A stretch of 64,000 nt of DNA, from positions 7,970,075 to 8,034,074 of the forward strand of contig NW_020312775.1 in assembly GCF_003265705.1 (NCBI RefSeq), written 5' to 3'. The notes beneath the pieces were generated by a model that made no database searches, was not told where the DNA came from, and saw only the letters and a list, made by a program, of their open reading frames with translations. Made by a program: the position numbers and the translations under genes. This document shows, piece by piece, positions 24,544 through 35,120 of the stretch. This DNA comes from Callorhinus ursinus (lineage: Eukaryota > Chordata > Mammalia > Carnivora > Otariidae). How positions within the stretch are numbered: the first letter of the stretch is position 1; each line of letters starts with the position of its first letter.

Positions 24544-25233
24544 CTGATGGAAAAAAATCTTAAAAACAAGACAAAAGAAGTCCTTAACTTACAAAGGAAG
24601 AACCATAAGGCTACATGCATATTTCTCAACAGAAACTTGGCAAACCAGAAGTGAGGAGAATGATATGTTCAAAGTCCTGAATGGGAAAAATCTGCAGCCA
24701 AGAATACTCTATCCAAAAGACTAGCATTCAGAATAGAAGGAGAGAAAAACACTCTCCCAAACAAAAGCTAAAGGAGTTCATGACCACCAAAAGCAGCCTG
24801 CAAGAAATATTAAAGGGGACTCTTTGAGTGGGAAAGAAAGGCAAAAAGCAACAAAGACAAGAAAGGAACAGAGAAAATTTTCAGAAACAACAACAAAACA
24901 AATAATAAAATGGCAATAAATACAAATCTATCAATAATTACTTTGAAAATGGACTAAACACTCCAATCAAAAGACATGGTGTCACAAAGGATTAAAAAAA
25001 AAGAAGAGTCATCTATATGCTGATTATAAGAGACTCGTTTTGGTCCTAAAGACACCTGCAGACTAAAAGTGAGAGGATGGAGAAACATCACTTAAATAGA
25101 TGTCAAAACAAAACTGGAGTATAAAATGTCAGAAAAACTAGACTTTAAAGCAAAGACTATAACATGAGACAAAGAAGGGCATCATATCATAATAAAGGGG
25201 ACAACCCAACAAAAAGACATAACAATTGTAAAT

Positions 25234-25584
25234 ATGTATGCACCCAAATTGGGAGCACCAAAATATATAAAACAATTAATAACAAACATGAAGGAACTCA
25301 TTGATAGCAATGCAATAATAGTAGAGAATTTCAGCAACTCACTTTTATCAATAGAAAGATCATCTAAACAGAAAGTCAACAAGGAAACAATGGCTTTGAA
25401 TGAGACACTGGACCAGATAGACTTGACAGATATGCTCAGAACATTTCATTCAAAAGCAACAGAATACACATTCTTTTCAAGTGCACATGGGTCATTCTCT
25501 AAAATAGGTCACATATTAAGTCACAAAACGGGCCTCAACAAATACAAAAGAATGGAAATCATACCATGCATATTTTCTGACTAA
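25234..25584 (+). pseudogene. L1 ORF2 endonuclease fragment with lost catalytic motifs
   Basis: The frame 'GAPKYIKQLITNMKELIDSN...FFSSAHGSFSKIGHILSHKTG' aligns with the L1 endonuclease domain. Where the copy at 17099-17398 has GDFN it reads ENFS, and where that copy has SRIDH it reads SKIGH, so the Asp and Asn of the active site and the Asp of the Asp-His pair are replaced. A dead endonuclease relic. Confidence 0.85.
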
Positions 25585-26435
25585 AATGCTTTGAAACTAG
25601 GAGCCAACCAAAGAAAAAACCTGGAAAGACCACAAATACATGGACATTAAACAACATGCTACAAAACAATGAATGGGTCAATGAGGAAATCGGTTACAAA
25701 TTAAAAAAAAATACATGGAAACAAATGAAAATTAAAACACAATGATCCAAAACCTTTGGGATGCAGCAAATGAGGGAAATATATTTCAATACAGGCCTAC
25801 CTCAAGAAGCAAGAAAATCTCAAATAAACTACCTAACATTACACCTAAAGGAACTAGAAAAAGAGAAATAAAATTAGCTTAAAGCCAGCAGGAGGAAGGA
25901 AATAACAAAAATTAGAGCAGAAATAAATGATACAGAAAATAAAAAGAACAATAGAACAGATCAATGAAACTAGGAGCTGGTTCTTTGAAAAAAATAATGA
26001 AAATTGATAAATCTCTGGCCAGACTTATTAAAAGAAAAGAAAAGGACTCAAATAAATGAAATCACAAATGAGAGAGGAGAAATAACAACCAACACCATAG
26101 AAAGACAAACAATTCTAGGAGAATATTATGAATACTATAAGCGAACAAATTGGACCAACTAGAAGAAATGGATAAATTCCTAGAAACATATAAACTACCA
26201 AAACTGAAACAGGAAGAAATAGAAAACTTGAACAGACCAATAACCAGCAAAGAAATTGAATCAATCAAAAACTTCCAAAGAAAAAATATTCCAGGGCCAG
26301 ATGGCTGGGCTGTAAATGTTCAATATTTGCAAATCACTCAATGTGATACACCACATCAATAAAAGAAAGGCTAAAAAACATCTGAACCTTTCAATAGATG
26401 CTGAATAATCATTTGACAAAGTACAACATCCACTC

Positions 26436-27140
26436 ATGATAACGACCCTCAGCAAAGTAGGGTTAGAGGGAAAATATCTCAACATAATAAAGGCTATATA
26501 CAAAAAATCCACAGCTAATATAATCCTCAGTGGGGGAAAAATGAGAGTTTTTCCTCTATGGTCAGGAATAAGACAAGGATGTCTACTCTCACCACTGTTA
26601 ATTAATATAGTAGTTATTCAACATAGTCCTAGCCACAGCAATGACACAACAAAAAGAAGTAAAGGGCATCCAAATAAGCAAAAAAGAAGTAAAACTTCCA
26701 CTATTTGCAGATGACACGATACTCTATATAGAAAGCCCAAAAGACTCCACCAAAAACTGGTAGAACCAATGAAGGAATTCAGTAATGTCACAGGATACAA
26801 AATCAACGTAAAGAAATCTGTTGCATTTCCATATACCAATAATGAAGCACAGGAAAGAGAAATTAAGAAATCAATCCCATTTACAATTGCACCAAAAACA
26901 ATAAAGTACTTAGGAATAAACCTAACCAAAGAGGTAAAAGACCTGTACTGTGAAAGCTATAAAACACTGATGAAAGAAATTGAAGATGACACAAGAAAAT
27001 GGAAAGACATTCCATGGTCATGGATTGGAAGAACAGATATTGTTAAAATGTCTATACTACCCAAAGTAATCTACATATTTAATGCAATTCTTATGAAAAT
27101 ACCACCAGCGGTTTTCACAGAGCTAAGACAAAAAATCTAA
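26436..27140 (+). pseudogene. L1 ORF2 reverse-transcriptase fragments
   Basis: Three neighbouring frames carry RT motifs in order: '[25 protein letters not shown]' (26436-26714), the FADD catalytic motif at 26704-26715, and '[25 protein letters not shown]' (26769-27140). The FADD aspartates are retained, but stops and frameshifts separate the motifs and 3' sequence is displaced by a younger L1 insertion at about 27240. Confidence 0.82.
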
Positions 27141-27239
27141 AATTTGTATGGAATCACAAAAGACCCTGAATAGCCAAAACAATCTTGAAAATAAAATCAA
27201 AGCTGGAGGCATCACAGTTCTGGGCTTAAAGTTATACTG

Positions 27240-27703
27240 ATATGAGGAATTCTTAATCTCAAGAAACAAACTGAGGGTTGCTGGAGTGGGGGTGGTGTGG
27301 GAGGGATGGGGTGGCTGGGTGATAGACATTGGGGAGGGTATGTGCTATGGTGAGCGCTGTGAAGTGTGCAAGACTGTTGAATCACAGATCTGTACCTCTG
27401 AAACAAATAATGCAATATATGTTAAGAAAAAAAAAGAAGAAGATAGCAGGAGGGGAAGAATGAAGGGGGGGAAATCGGAGGGGGAGATGAACCATGAGAG
27501 ACGATGGACTCTGAAAAACAAACTGAGGGTTCTAGAGGGGAGGGGGGTTGGGGGGATGGGTTAGCCTGGTGATGGGTATTAAAGAGGGCACGTTCTGTGT
27601 GGAGCACTGGGTGTTATACACAAACAATGAATCATGGAACACTACATCAAAAACTAATAATGTAATGTATGGTGATTAGCATAACAATAAAAATAAAAAA
27701 AAA
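27240..27703 (+). mobile_element. Young L1 3' end, 5'-truncated, plus strand
   Basis: G-rich 3'UTR containing the 'acaaactgagggtt' segment twice (about 27266 and 27520), 'gaagatagcaggaggggaag', 'atgaaccatgagagacgatgg' and the ending 'gtatggtgattagcataac' plus A-rich tail. This differs from the 3'UTR of the surrounding older L1 and fits the young carnivoran L1 family. It splits host ORF2 between 'gggcttaaagttatactgat' and 'ccaaacagtatggttctgg'. Host bases are lost or altered at the junctions and I see no clean target duplication. Confidence 0.82.
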
Positions 27704-27967
27704 CTTTAGTACCAAACAGTATGGTTCTGGCACAAAAACAAACACAAATCAATGGAACAGAATAGAAAACTCAGAATGGAACTGACAACTATATGGTCAA
27801 TTAATGCTTGAAATAGCAAAAAGAAATATCCAATACTGGGGAAAAGTCTTTTCAACAAATAGTGTTGGGAAAACTGGACAACAGCATGCAAAAGAATGAA
27901 ACTGGACCACTTTCTTACACAATACACAAAAATATATTCAAAATGGATTAAAGACATGAATGTGAGA

Positions 27968-28157
27968 GGCGCCTGGGTAGCTCAGTTGGTTAAGCGACTG
28001 CCTTCGGCTCAGGTCATAAACCCAGGGTCCTGGGATCGAGCCCCGTATCGGGTTCCCTGCTCCGCGGGAAGCCTGCTTCTCCCTCTCCCACTCCCCCTGC
28101 TTGTGTTCCTTCTCTCGCTGTCTCTCTCTCTCTGTCAAATAAATAAAATATTTAAAA
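27968..28157 (+). mobile_element. CAN SINE, plus strand, perfect 18-base target duplication
   Basis: Head 'ggcgcctgggtagctcagttgg' and young-looking body 'gggatcgagccccgtatcggg'. 'aaagacatgaatgtgaga' stands at 27950-27967 and 28158-28175 without mismatch. Confidence 0.96.
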
Positions 28158-28413
28158 AAAGACATGAATGTGAGACCTGAAACCAATAAAATGCTAGAAG
28201 AGAACACAGTAGCCTCTTTGACATCAGCTTTAGCAACTTCTTTCTAGATATGTCTTTTGAGTCAAGGGAAAGGAAAACAAAAATAAACTATTGGGACTTC
28301 TTCAAAATAAAAAGGTTTTGCATAGCAAATGAAACAATCAATAAAACTAAAAGGCAACCTGCAGAATGGGAGAAGATATTTGCAAATGACATATCTGATA
28401 ATGGATTAGTATC

Positions 28414-28418
28414 ATATA

Positions 28419-28457
<39 letters not shown>
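28414..28457. repeat. (TA)n with TG core at an L1 deletion junction
   Basis: 'catatatatatgtgtgtatatata...' The L1 sequence before it corresponds to about 44640 of the copy at 37608 and the sequence after it to about 45210, so the repeat sits at the junction of a ~550-base internal deletion. Confidence 0.85.
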
Positions 28458-28460
<3 letters not shown>

Positions 28461-28862
28461 ATAGGATATTACTCAGCCTTAAAAAAGAATGAAATCTTGC
28501 CATTTGCAATGGAGTTAGAGTGTATTATGCTAAGTGAAATAAGTCAGTCAGAGAAAGACAAATACCATATGATTTCACCCATGTGTGGAATTTAAACTAC
28601 AAAACAAACCAACAAAGGGAAAAAAGAGAGAGAGAGAGAGGGAGGGAAGCAAACCAAGAAACAGACTCTTAACTATAGAGAACTGATGGTTACCAGAAGA
28701 GATGTGGGTGGGAGTGTGGGTTAAATAGGTGATGGGGATTAGGGATGGCACTTGTGATGAGCACTGGGTGATGTATGGAAATGTGAATCACTATATTGTA
28801 CAACTGAAACTAATATTACAGTGTGTGTTAACTAACTGTAATTTAAAAACATTTTAAAAAGA

Positions 28863-30016
28863 AAAATAACTATCAACTAAATACTGGATAACCGTATAAT
28901 AATTTTTAAATACAGAAAACCTGCTTATCAGTGTATCTAATATTAAAATACTACCTTTAAAAGTATAAACTTTTGAAAATGTATAATTAGTCACTGAAAT
29001 CATATAAACAACTCTTTAGTTCAGTATTTAATAGATCTTAGCACTTCATGCCTATGCACTAGGTCTGGGGGAATAACAAACTAAGTCGATTTCCATCAGA
29101 TGATTATATTAAAAGACTTGGGCATTTTAATAATTGACAGCTAACTGCAGAGTTTATTATATCAGTTTAAGAGAATGAATTAATGATCTCCTGTCTTCTA
29201 TATACTCTTTTCTTGAGTTGAGGAGGATATAAAATCATCTCAGAAGCATAATTTGAATTTTGGCTAAGGATTTTCATGAAACCCTATATATTTACCTTAA
29301 TTATCTTAACATTTGGATATTATCAGGCTGAGTTAATACATCATGATGAAGGCATTTCACACTTGTTGGTCTTGATAAATTGTATATAAATCGTCACAGT
29401 GAACAGCTTCTACTGTTTTATAAATAAAATCTAACTATTGCTCTCCAAAATAACCTGGAGGTGAATTAGTCAGATCACTACTTACTAATTTCACTTAACC
29501 TTTCAGTACTGAATTTAAGATAAAGCCCCCTCTCCATTTTAAATATAACAGCACAGTTAATAGCATAAAATTTTTCTTCTGGGGCACGGCAAGAATGTTT
29601 TGCACTCAAAAGTGAACCTTAACTCTTCATACTATGATGAAAATAATTTAGATGTGTTTCCTGTCCTACAAAATTAGTATGATTGCATTTATGCATTCTA
29701 AATACTATAATTATATTGGAAGAAAACATTCTAAGTCTTAAATGGGACACATGAATTACACCTACCAGCATTAAAAACTACCTTACTTTTCATGAACATG
29801 CATCAAACTGTAGTTTTTTTCTTTGGAAATGAAATGTTTGATTTTAACTAAGATAATCTGTATAAAAGAGGACTAATTTGTATCCTTGTGACGATTTTTA
29901 TTATTCTCTTGTTAAGCACATATTTATAATCATGGAAATCCTACCCAATTTTCCTTATATTAGAATCATACAAAAATTTACCTTATTCCCTTATTATATC
30001 TATTATTTTTATTTTC
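28863..30016. other. Unique AT-rich DNA
   Basis: No recognised repeat, RNA or coding feature. The 107-codon frame at 29878-30201 runs into the following SINE and is a chance product. Confidence 0.5.
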
Positions 30017-30028
30017 AAGAAAATGACA

Positions 30029-30225
30029 GGGGCACCTGGGTGGCTCAGTCAGTTAAGCACCCAGCTCTTGATTTCAGCTCAGGTCATAATCTCATGGGTC
30101 GTGAGATTGAGTCTCACATCAGCCTCCTCACTCAGCAGGGAGTCTGCTTGAAGACTCTCTCCCTCTGCCCCTCCATCCACTTGTTTTCTCTGTCTCTCTA
30201 AAATAAATAAATAAATCTTTAATAA
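30029..30225 (+). mobile_element. CAN SINE, plus strand (variant body)
   Basis: The body contains 'cccagctcttgatttcagctcaggtcataatctcatgggtcgtgagattgagtc', a distinct subfamily from the 'ctgccttcggctcagg' type. Target duplication 'aagaaaWtgaca' (30017-30028 and 30226-30237). Confidence 0.94.
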
Positions 30226-30237
30226 AAGAAATTGACA

Positions 30238-31743
30238 AAATTTAAAGATATAATGGGTATGCATGAAAAATATGTTGTTTTGCATGTAACTGAACTTATT
30301 TAAATGATTTTGATGCAAATATCTTTACTTCTTTGCAAATATGAACAAAAACTTCACTTCCATTTCCATTGGGTTGTGGTAAAAACCATTATATCATAAA
30401 TGCTGCATGAGGTTCAGTACATGTTGAATGAATGCCCTTCCAGAGCTCAAGGATAAGCTTGACATTTTTTAGTAGACCCTATACAGGGAGTGAGAATGAA
30501 TAATGACTCTTTTTTGGTATCGTTTTATTTTATTAGGGATTGTTCAATAAATGGCAGGGCAATTCTCTTACTCCAATACAATTCCTTTAAATGGAAAAGT
30601 TGATTTTTGTTCTTTGTTTGTTTTGTTTTCTCATTTTTTTTGTGTGAAAGAAGATACTTTGAAAGGAGAAATGGTTAAGGATTACCAGAAAAAGAAAGGC
30701 AAGACATAGCTTTGGAGAAATAAGAGAAGTCATTTTAAACCCCCAGCTATTTTCAGTGATCTATGCCCTACCCAGCTCTACTTGCCCTAGCATGCATTAC
30801 AAAGAAATGCAAAAACCTCAGTAATTAAGGATTTCAAGGGAACAAAGGGAATGCAAAAACTGTCTCTATCAGGCCAGGAAATAGCCTAAATGTATCAGAG
30901 AATAAATTGATGGTAAAACTCCCAGTATGGCTTCAAAAGTAAAGACTGACCTAGTGCACGTTCTTGAGTTGTTTTTGAAAGATTGAAACCATGTGCCATA
31001 GGGTTAATGAGGTTGAAGCTAGCAGATAATTTAAAACTTGTTTTTCAGAGAACTGTTTTTCCCTAATCAGCTATTGTTTCTTTTCAGACCCCACTAACAA
31101 ATACACTGGCTTTCTCTGCAGAAGTCTGTATTCAGGTCAACTGATGGTTTCAGCCTATGAACAAGTAAGGCCCTGCATTTCCTACCTGAGGTAAGGAGCC
31201 CAAGACCTCTTCCAGTTCATACTGGCTCTTGGATCTTGTCCATAGTCCCTTCTCTCTGACAGTTACTGGTTGCTTCATTATAATTTTTATAAAATCTCTG
31301 CTGAAGGAGGAGCACAAGCTTTATTAACATAAAATACACATATAGGCATGTTTTCTAAGTAGGCCTGTGCAACCTTATGTCCACCTTTACCTGCAATAAC
31401 AAAGCTCCCCTTTCTGAATATTCATCCTAAACCGAAAATAAAAAGAATCTCCTCACCCTTACTTGGAGGGTCATGACTTTGGAAGTTATTCCCCATGATC
31501 TTTGTATTTGCCCTAAATAAAGTTTCTTTTGTGTGACAACTGCACTTGGTATAGTCTCTATCTATAACTCACCAAGGAGCAAACTTAAGTTAGTTTGGTA
31601 ACAACCTTAGAGATCATGTAGTCATACTGCAGAATAAAAAACTAAAACAAAGGGAAGTTAAGCGAACCAAAGCCACAGGACTCAATTAACAATAGAGACA
31701 GGCCTATAATTCTATTCTCCTTACTCTCAATTGCTTGTTTTTT
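30238..31743. other. Unique DNA with a probable old LTR end
   Basis: The part 31080-31560 has the look of an LTR 3' half: an AATAAA signal at 31516-31521 followed within 20 bases by 'tttcttttgtgtgacaactgca', a GT-rich stretch ending in TGCA. I cannot place its 5' boundary or a target duplication. The AATAAA could equally be a chance signal. The rest shows nothing recognisable. Confidence 0.35.
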
Positions 31744-31758
31744 AAATTACCCTTTGCT

Positions 31759-31964
31759 TGGGTGCCTGGGTGACTCAGTCGGTTAAGCATCTGCCCTTGG
31801 TTCAGGTCATGATCCCAGGGTCCTGGGATTGAACCCCGCATTGAGAGGGCTCCCTGCTCAGCAGGGAGTCTGCTTCTCCCTCTGCCTCTGCCCCACCCAG
31901 TTTGTGCTCTCTCTCTTGCTCACTCTCTCTCAAATAAATAAATAAAATCTTTAAGAAAATAAAT
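31759..31964 (+). mobile_element. CAN SINE, plus strand
   Basis: Head 'tgggtgcctgggtgactcagtcgg', with a small duplication in the body ('gcattgagagggctccc'). Target duplication 'aaattacYctttgct' (31744-31758 and 31965-31979, one mismatch). Confidence 0.95.
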
Positions 31965-31979
31965 AAATTACTCTTTGCT

Positions 31980-32507
31980 CTTGTGGGGTAATGAGCAAAA
32001 CATGCAATGTGCTATATTCTCCATTCAAAAGCATTTGATTCATATCTGAAAAGATAGAATGATGTTTAGGATTCAATATTCTGACAGTAGGATGTTAGAA
32101 TACAATATTTCAGGAGTGCATTACAGTTTGTGTTCTGATTCTTCTGGAAAATAAGATTCAGTCATTTAATTCCTTTAGTCCTTTTTTTTAATATTACATT
32201 CTAATTTCCTAATTTACTTGTCACTCTGTTGAGATTACAATAACTAAGATACAAATAAAATAGTAATAACATTTAAGCTGCTGAATAAAAGTGTTCCTAT
32301 GTTTTAGACATAAACTCATAAAATTCAACCAGTCTTGAAGTTGGTAATCAGCATTCAAATAGACAAGGAGTTTATCACTTCTCTTTCTTCTATTTAGACT
32401 ATAAACTATAGTGAATTGTCAGTTGAACTTTATAGTTCTCTGCTGCTCAAATCTATGATATAATTGGTGCCTATTGAGAACTGCTCTTAACCAAAAATCA
32501 AAGAAAA
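31980..32507. other. Unique AT-rich DNA
   Basis: Nothing recognised between two SINEs. Confidence 0.5.
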
Positions 32508-32521
32508 TGGCAAACATACTT

Positions 32522-32708
32522 TTTTATGATTTTATTTATTTGAGAGAGAGAGAATGAGAGATAGAGAGCATGAGAGGGAGGAGGGTCAGAGGGAGAAGCA
32601 GACTCCCTGCCGAGCAGGGAGCCTGACGTGGGACTCGATCCCGGGACTCCAGGATCATGACCTGAGCCGAAGGCAGTCGCTTAACCAACTGAGCCACCCA
32701 GGTGCCCC
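32522..32708 (-). mobile_element. CAN SINE, minus strand, perfect target duplication
   Basis: Antisense copy with body 'gggactcgatcccgggactccaggatc', close to a young subfamily. Perfect 14-base flank 'tggcaaacatactt' at 32508-32521 and 32709-32722. Confidence 0.96.
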
Positions 32709-32722
32709 TGGCAAACATACTT

Positions 32723-33250
32723 CTGATTTATAATTTGCAATAGGGCATTTAATCATAAGGAGAATTAGTTTTTAAGTTTTATCTCTACTACCAATACACA
32801 GTGAACATAATTATTTATTTCCATTAAAATGTTGAGAATGACTTTTTAAGTCAAATTTCAAAGACTTATTTACATATTAATTCTAAAATTTATCTACAAT
32901 TGCATAGTTTTAATTTGAAGTCGTAATTTAATCTTTCACATGATATCAAATCCCATTTAAATGAGAATTTTATCATTTCAGATGTTCATTTGGTTGTTAT
33001 AGTTTTCAAATACTCTTTTTAACCCAACCAATTTACATTGATCCCATCCCACATTTTCTCCTTTCTTTTGGTTAAGCCTAGTGATACTTAAAACAGAGTA
33101 GGTGGTGGTGGCAGTGAATAAGAATTTAAGTCTGCAATGTATACAGATAATTTCTCAGTAGGAATTCCTATTACAACGTGCCTTAAATCAAATGAAACTA
33201 CCAGATCATATATAGACTAATTTTTCTTTTACAATAGCCATTGTTGTAAT
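32723..33250. other. Unique AT-rich DNA
   Basis: No gene or recognised repeat. Confidence 0.5.
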
Positions 33251-33267
33251 CTGTCACCACAATTCTT

Positions 33268-33463
33268 TTTTTTTTAAAGATTTTATTTATTTTTCAACAG
33301 AGAGAGAGACACAGCGAGAGAGGGAACATAAGCAGGGGGAGTGGGAGAAGGAGAAGCAGGCTTCCCGCTGAGTGGGGAGCCCGATGCGGGACTCGATCCC
33401 AGGACCCTGGGATCATGACCTGAGCTGAAGGCAGACGCTTAACGACTGAGCCACCCAGGTGCC
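33268..33463 (-). mobile_element. CAN SINE, minus strand, perfect 17-base target duplication
   Basis: 'ctgtcaccacaattctt' at 33251-33267 and 33464-33480, unmutated. The body has 'gacacagcgagagagggaaca' and 'cttcccgctgagtggggagcccg', the same subtype as the copies at 36962 and 52547. Confidence 0.96.
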
Positions 33464-33679
33464 CTGTCACCACAATTCTTATATCTAGAGCTTTTTGTAA
33501 ACCAACAATATTTATAATGCCAAGTAGTTAATTAAGAACACAGATTGCTTTCTTTTCATAAGACTTTGAGTTATAGTCCAGGAGATTCTAGGCAGCTGTA
33601 CTGCATCTTATTATAATACCAAATATCAGTTCCATGGTTTTCTATCAAATAATTTTCTTTCACACTAATTTAATATTTA

Positions 33680-33853
33680 TACATTTATTTATTTATTTTT
33701 AAGATTTTATTTATTTGACAGAGAGAGAGAGAGCACAAGCAAGGGGACTGGCAGGCAGAGGGAGAGGGAGAAGCAGGCTCAATCCCAGAACCCAAGGATC
33801 ATGACCTGACCCAAAGGCAGATGCTTAACCAACTGAGCCACCCAGGCACCTCA
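33680..33853 (-). mobile_element. CAN SINE with internal deletion, minus strand
   Basis: Perfect 18-base target duplication 'acactaatttaatattta' (33662-33679 and 33854-33871). About 30 bases of the body between 'gaagcaggctc' and 'aatcccag' are missing relative to the other copies. The deletion may predate or postdate insertion. Confidence 0.95.
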
Positions 33854-33892
33854 ACACTAATTTAATATTTAATAACTACTTTTTTCTTTTTT

Positions 33893-33996
33893 CCCCTTTT
33901 TAATTTAAATTCAATTAGCCAACATATATTACATCATTAGTTTCAAATGTAAAGTTCAATAATTCATCAGTTGCATATAGCACCCAGTGCTCATCT
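33893..33996 (-). mobile_element. Short L1 3'-end fragment, minus strand
   Basis: 'aatttaaattcaattagccaacatatattacatcattagtttc...' followed by 'gcacccagtgctcatc' is antisense to a carnivore L1 3' terminus. It is truncated after about 100 bases. Confidence 0.75.
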
Positions 33997-34804
33997 TATT
34001 TTAAATTTTCACTTACTTTTAATTTATGAATTAAATTTTAATTTACTCAAATATTAATTTAACAATATTAAACAGAGAATAATAACTAAGTTTTTGTATT
34101 CTAGCCAGAAGACTAAACAGACCAGCCACACATTTTTCCTTATAATACATAAATCAAAACTGTAAGCATCTGATCAAACTCTTCCTAGAAAGAACAGCCA
34201 CGGGAGTGAATGGAAACTAATGCACTTATTCTGTGATTCACTCACTATATGTGCCTATGAATAAAAAGTAAGGATGAGTTATGGTTTTACGAAACCTGTA
34301 AATTAACTCTGACATTAATTTGAAAAAAAAAAGTGAAGTAATTTATTTAAGTTCTGAAAATTGGCCAAAAATTATTTGCTAACTTTACTATTCAGTTAAT
34401 ATACACAAATTAAGAGGCTTTTTAAAGGGTATTAAATATCTACCTGTTTATTTTTTTCTACTCTTATTTATTTTCTAATCTGCCCTCCCAAAAAATGCCA
34501 TTTATATTTCTATAGTTAATTTATTATAGCTCACTGTTTTTAGTGAAGCTCATGTTAAGAGAATATATTCATCAAAAATGATCATACTTGAAAACAATTT
34601 AAATATTGATTCTGAAAGAAAATAATTTTTTATGGCTATGAATAAGCTTCCTACCAACTGGGATGCTTGAGAGTTGGAAGATAAAAATGTAATGTTGGAG
34701 TATTCTGTGGTAGGGGTGATTAGAAAATGGCGAAAAATGAAGCTAAACTATGCAGGTTTCCCAAAAGTGAATTTGATTACATTTTTAAATCACTGCCCCA
34801 ATTT
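33997..34804. other. Unique AT-rich DNA
   Basis: No gene, RNA or recognised repeat. Confidence 0.5.
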
Positions 34805-35003
34805 TGGGGCAGCTGGGTGGCTCAGTTGTTTGTGCATCTGCCTTTGGTTCAGGTCATGATCCCAGTGTGCTGGGATTGAGCCCTGCATGGTGTTCCCTGC
34901 TCGGTGGGGAGTCTGCTTCTCCCTCTCCCTCTGCCTGCCACTCCCCCTGCTTATGTGCTGTCTCTCTCTCTGTCTCTCAGTTAAATAAATAAATAAAATC
35001 TTA
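34805..35003 (+). mobile_element. CAN SINE, plus strand, with expanded tail
   Basis: Head 'tggggcagctgggtggctcag', CT-rich stretch, then 'aaataaataaataaaatctt'. The A-rich tail has grown into an (AAAAT)n array. The flank on the right cannot be compared for a target duplication because of that array. Confidence 0.92.
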
Positions 35004-35120
35004 ATAAAATAAATAAAATAAAATAAAATAAAATAAAATAAAATAAAATAAAATAAANNNNNNNNNNAAATAAAATAAAATAAAATAAAATAAAATAAAA
35101 TAAAATAAAATAAAATAAAA
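35004..35120. repeat. (AAAAT)n microsatellite from a SINE tail, containing a gap
   Basis: Pentamer repeats on both sides of the N run; the true length is unknown because of the gap. Confidence 0.95.
35058..35067. other. Assembly gap (10 N)
   Basis: Ten unknown bases inside the (AAAAT)n array. A round number of N usually marks a collapsed or unspanned repeat, not a measured length. Confidence 0.99.

Larger units (their letters stand above)
22319..28862 (+). mobile_element. L1 (type II 5'UTR), plus strand, nested insertions and internal deletions
   Basis: Begins 'ggggaagatggcagcagagtagg' and ends near 'ttaactaactgtaatttaaaaac'. Order: 5'UTR to about 23390, ORF1 remnants to about 24840, ORF2 remnants from about 24910, 3'UTR to 28862. 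It carries a (GAAA)n insert, SINEs at 24118, 24347 and 27968, and a young L1 3' end at about 27240. Compared with the copy at 37608, two ORF2 stretches are missing: roughly 300 bases near 26308, and roughly 550 bases at the (TA)n near 28414. Inactive. Confidence 0.87.

Noticed and set aside
35004..35120. CRISPR-like or other spaced repeat array
   Set aside because: Pure pentamer microsatellite without spacers, in a mammalian genome.
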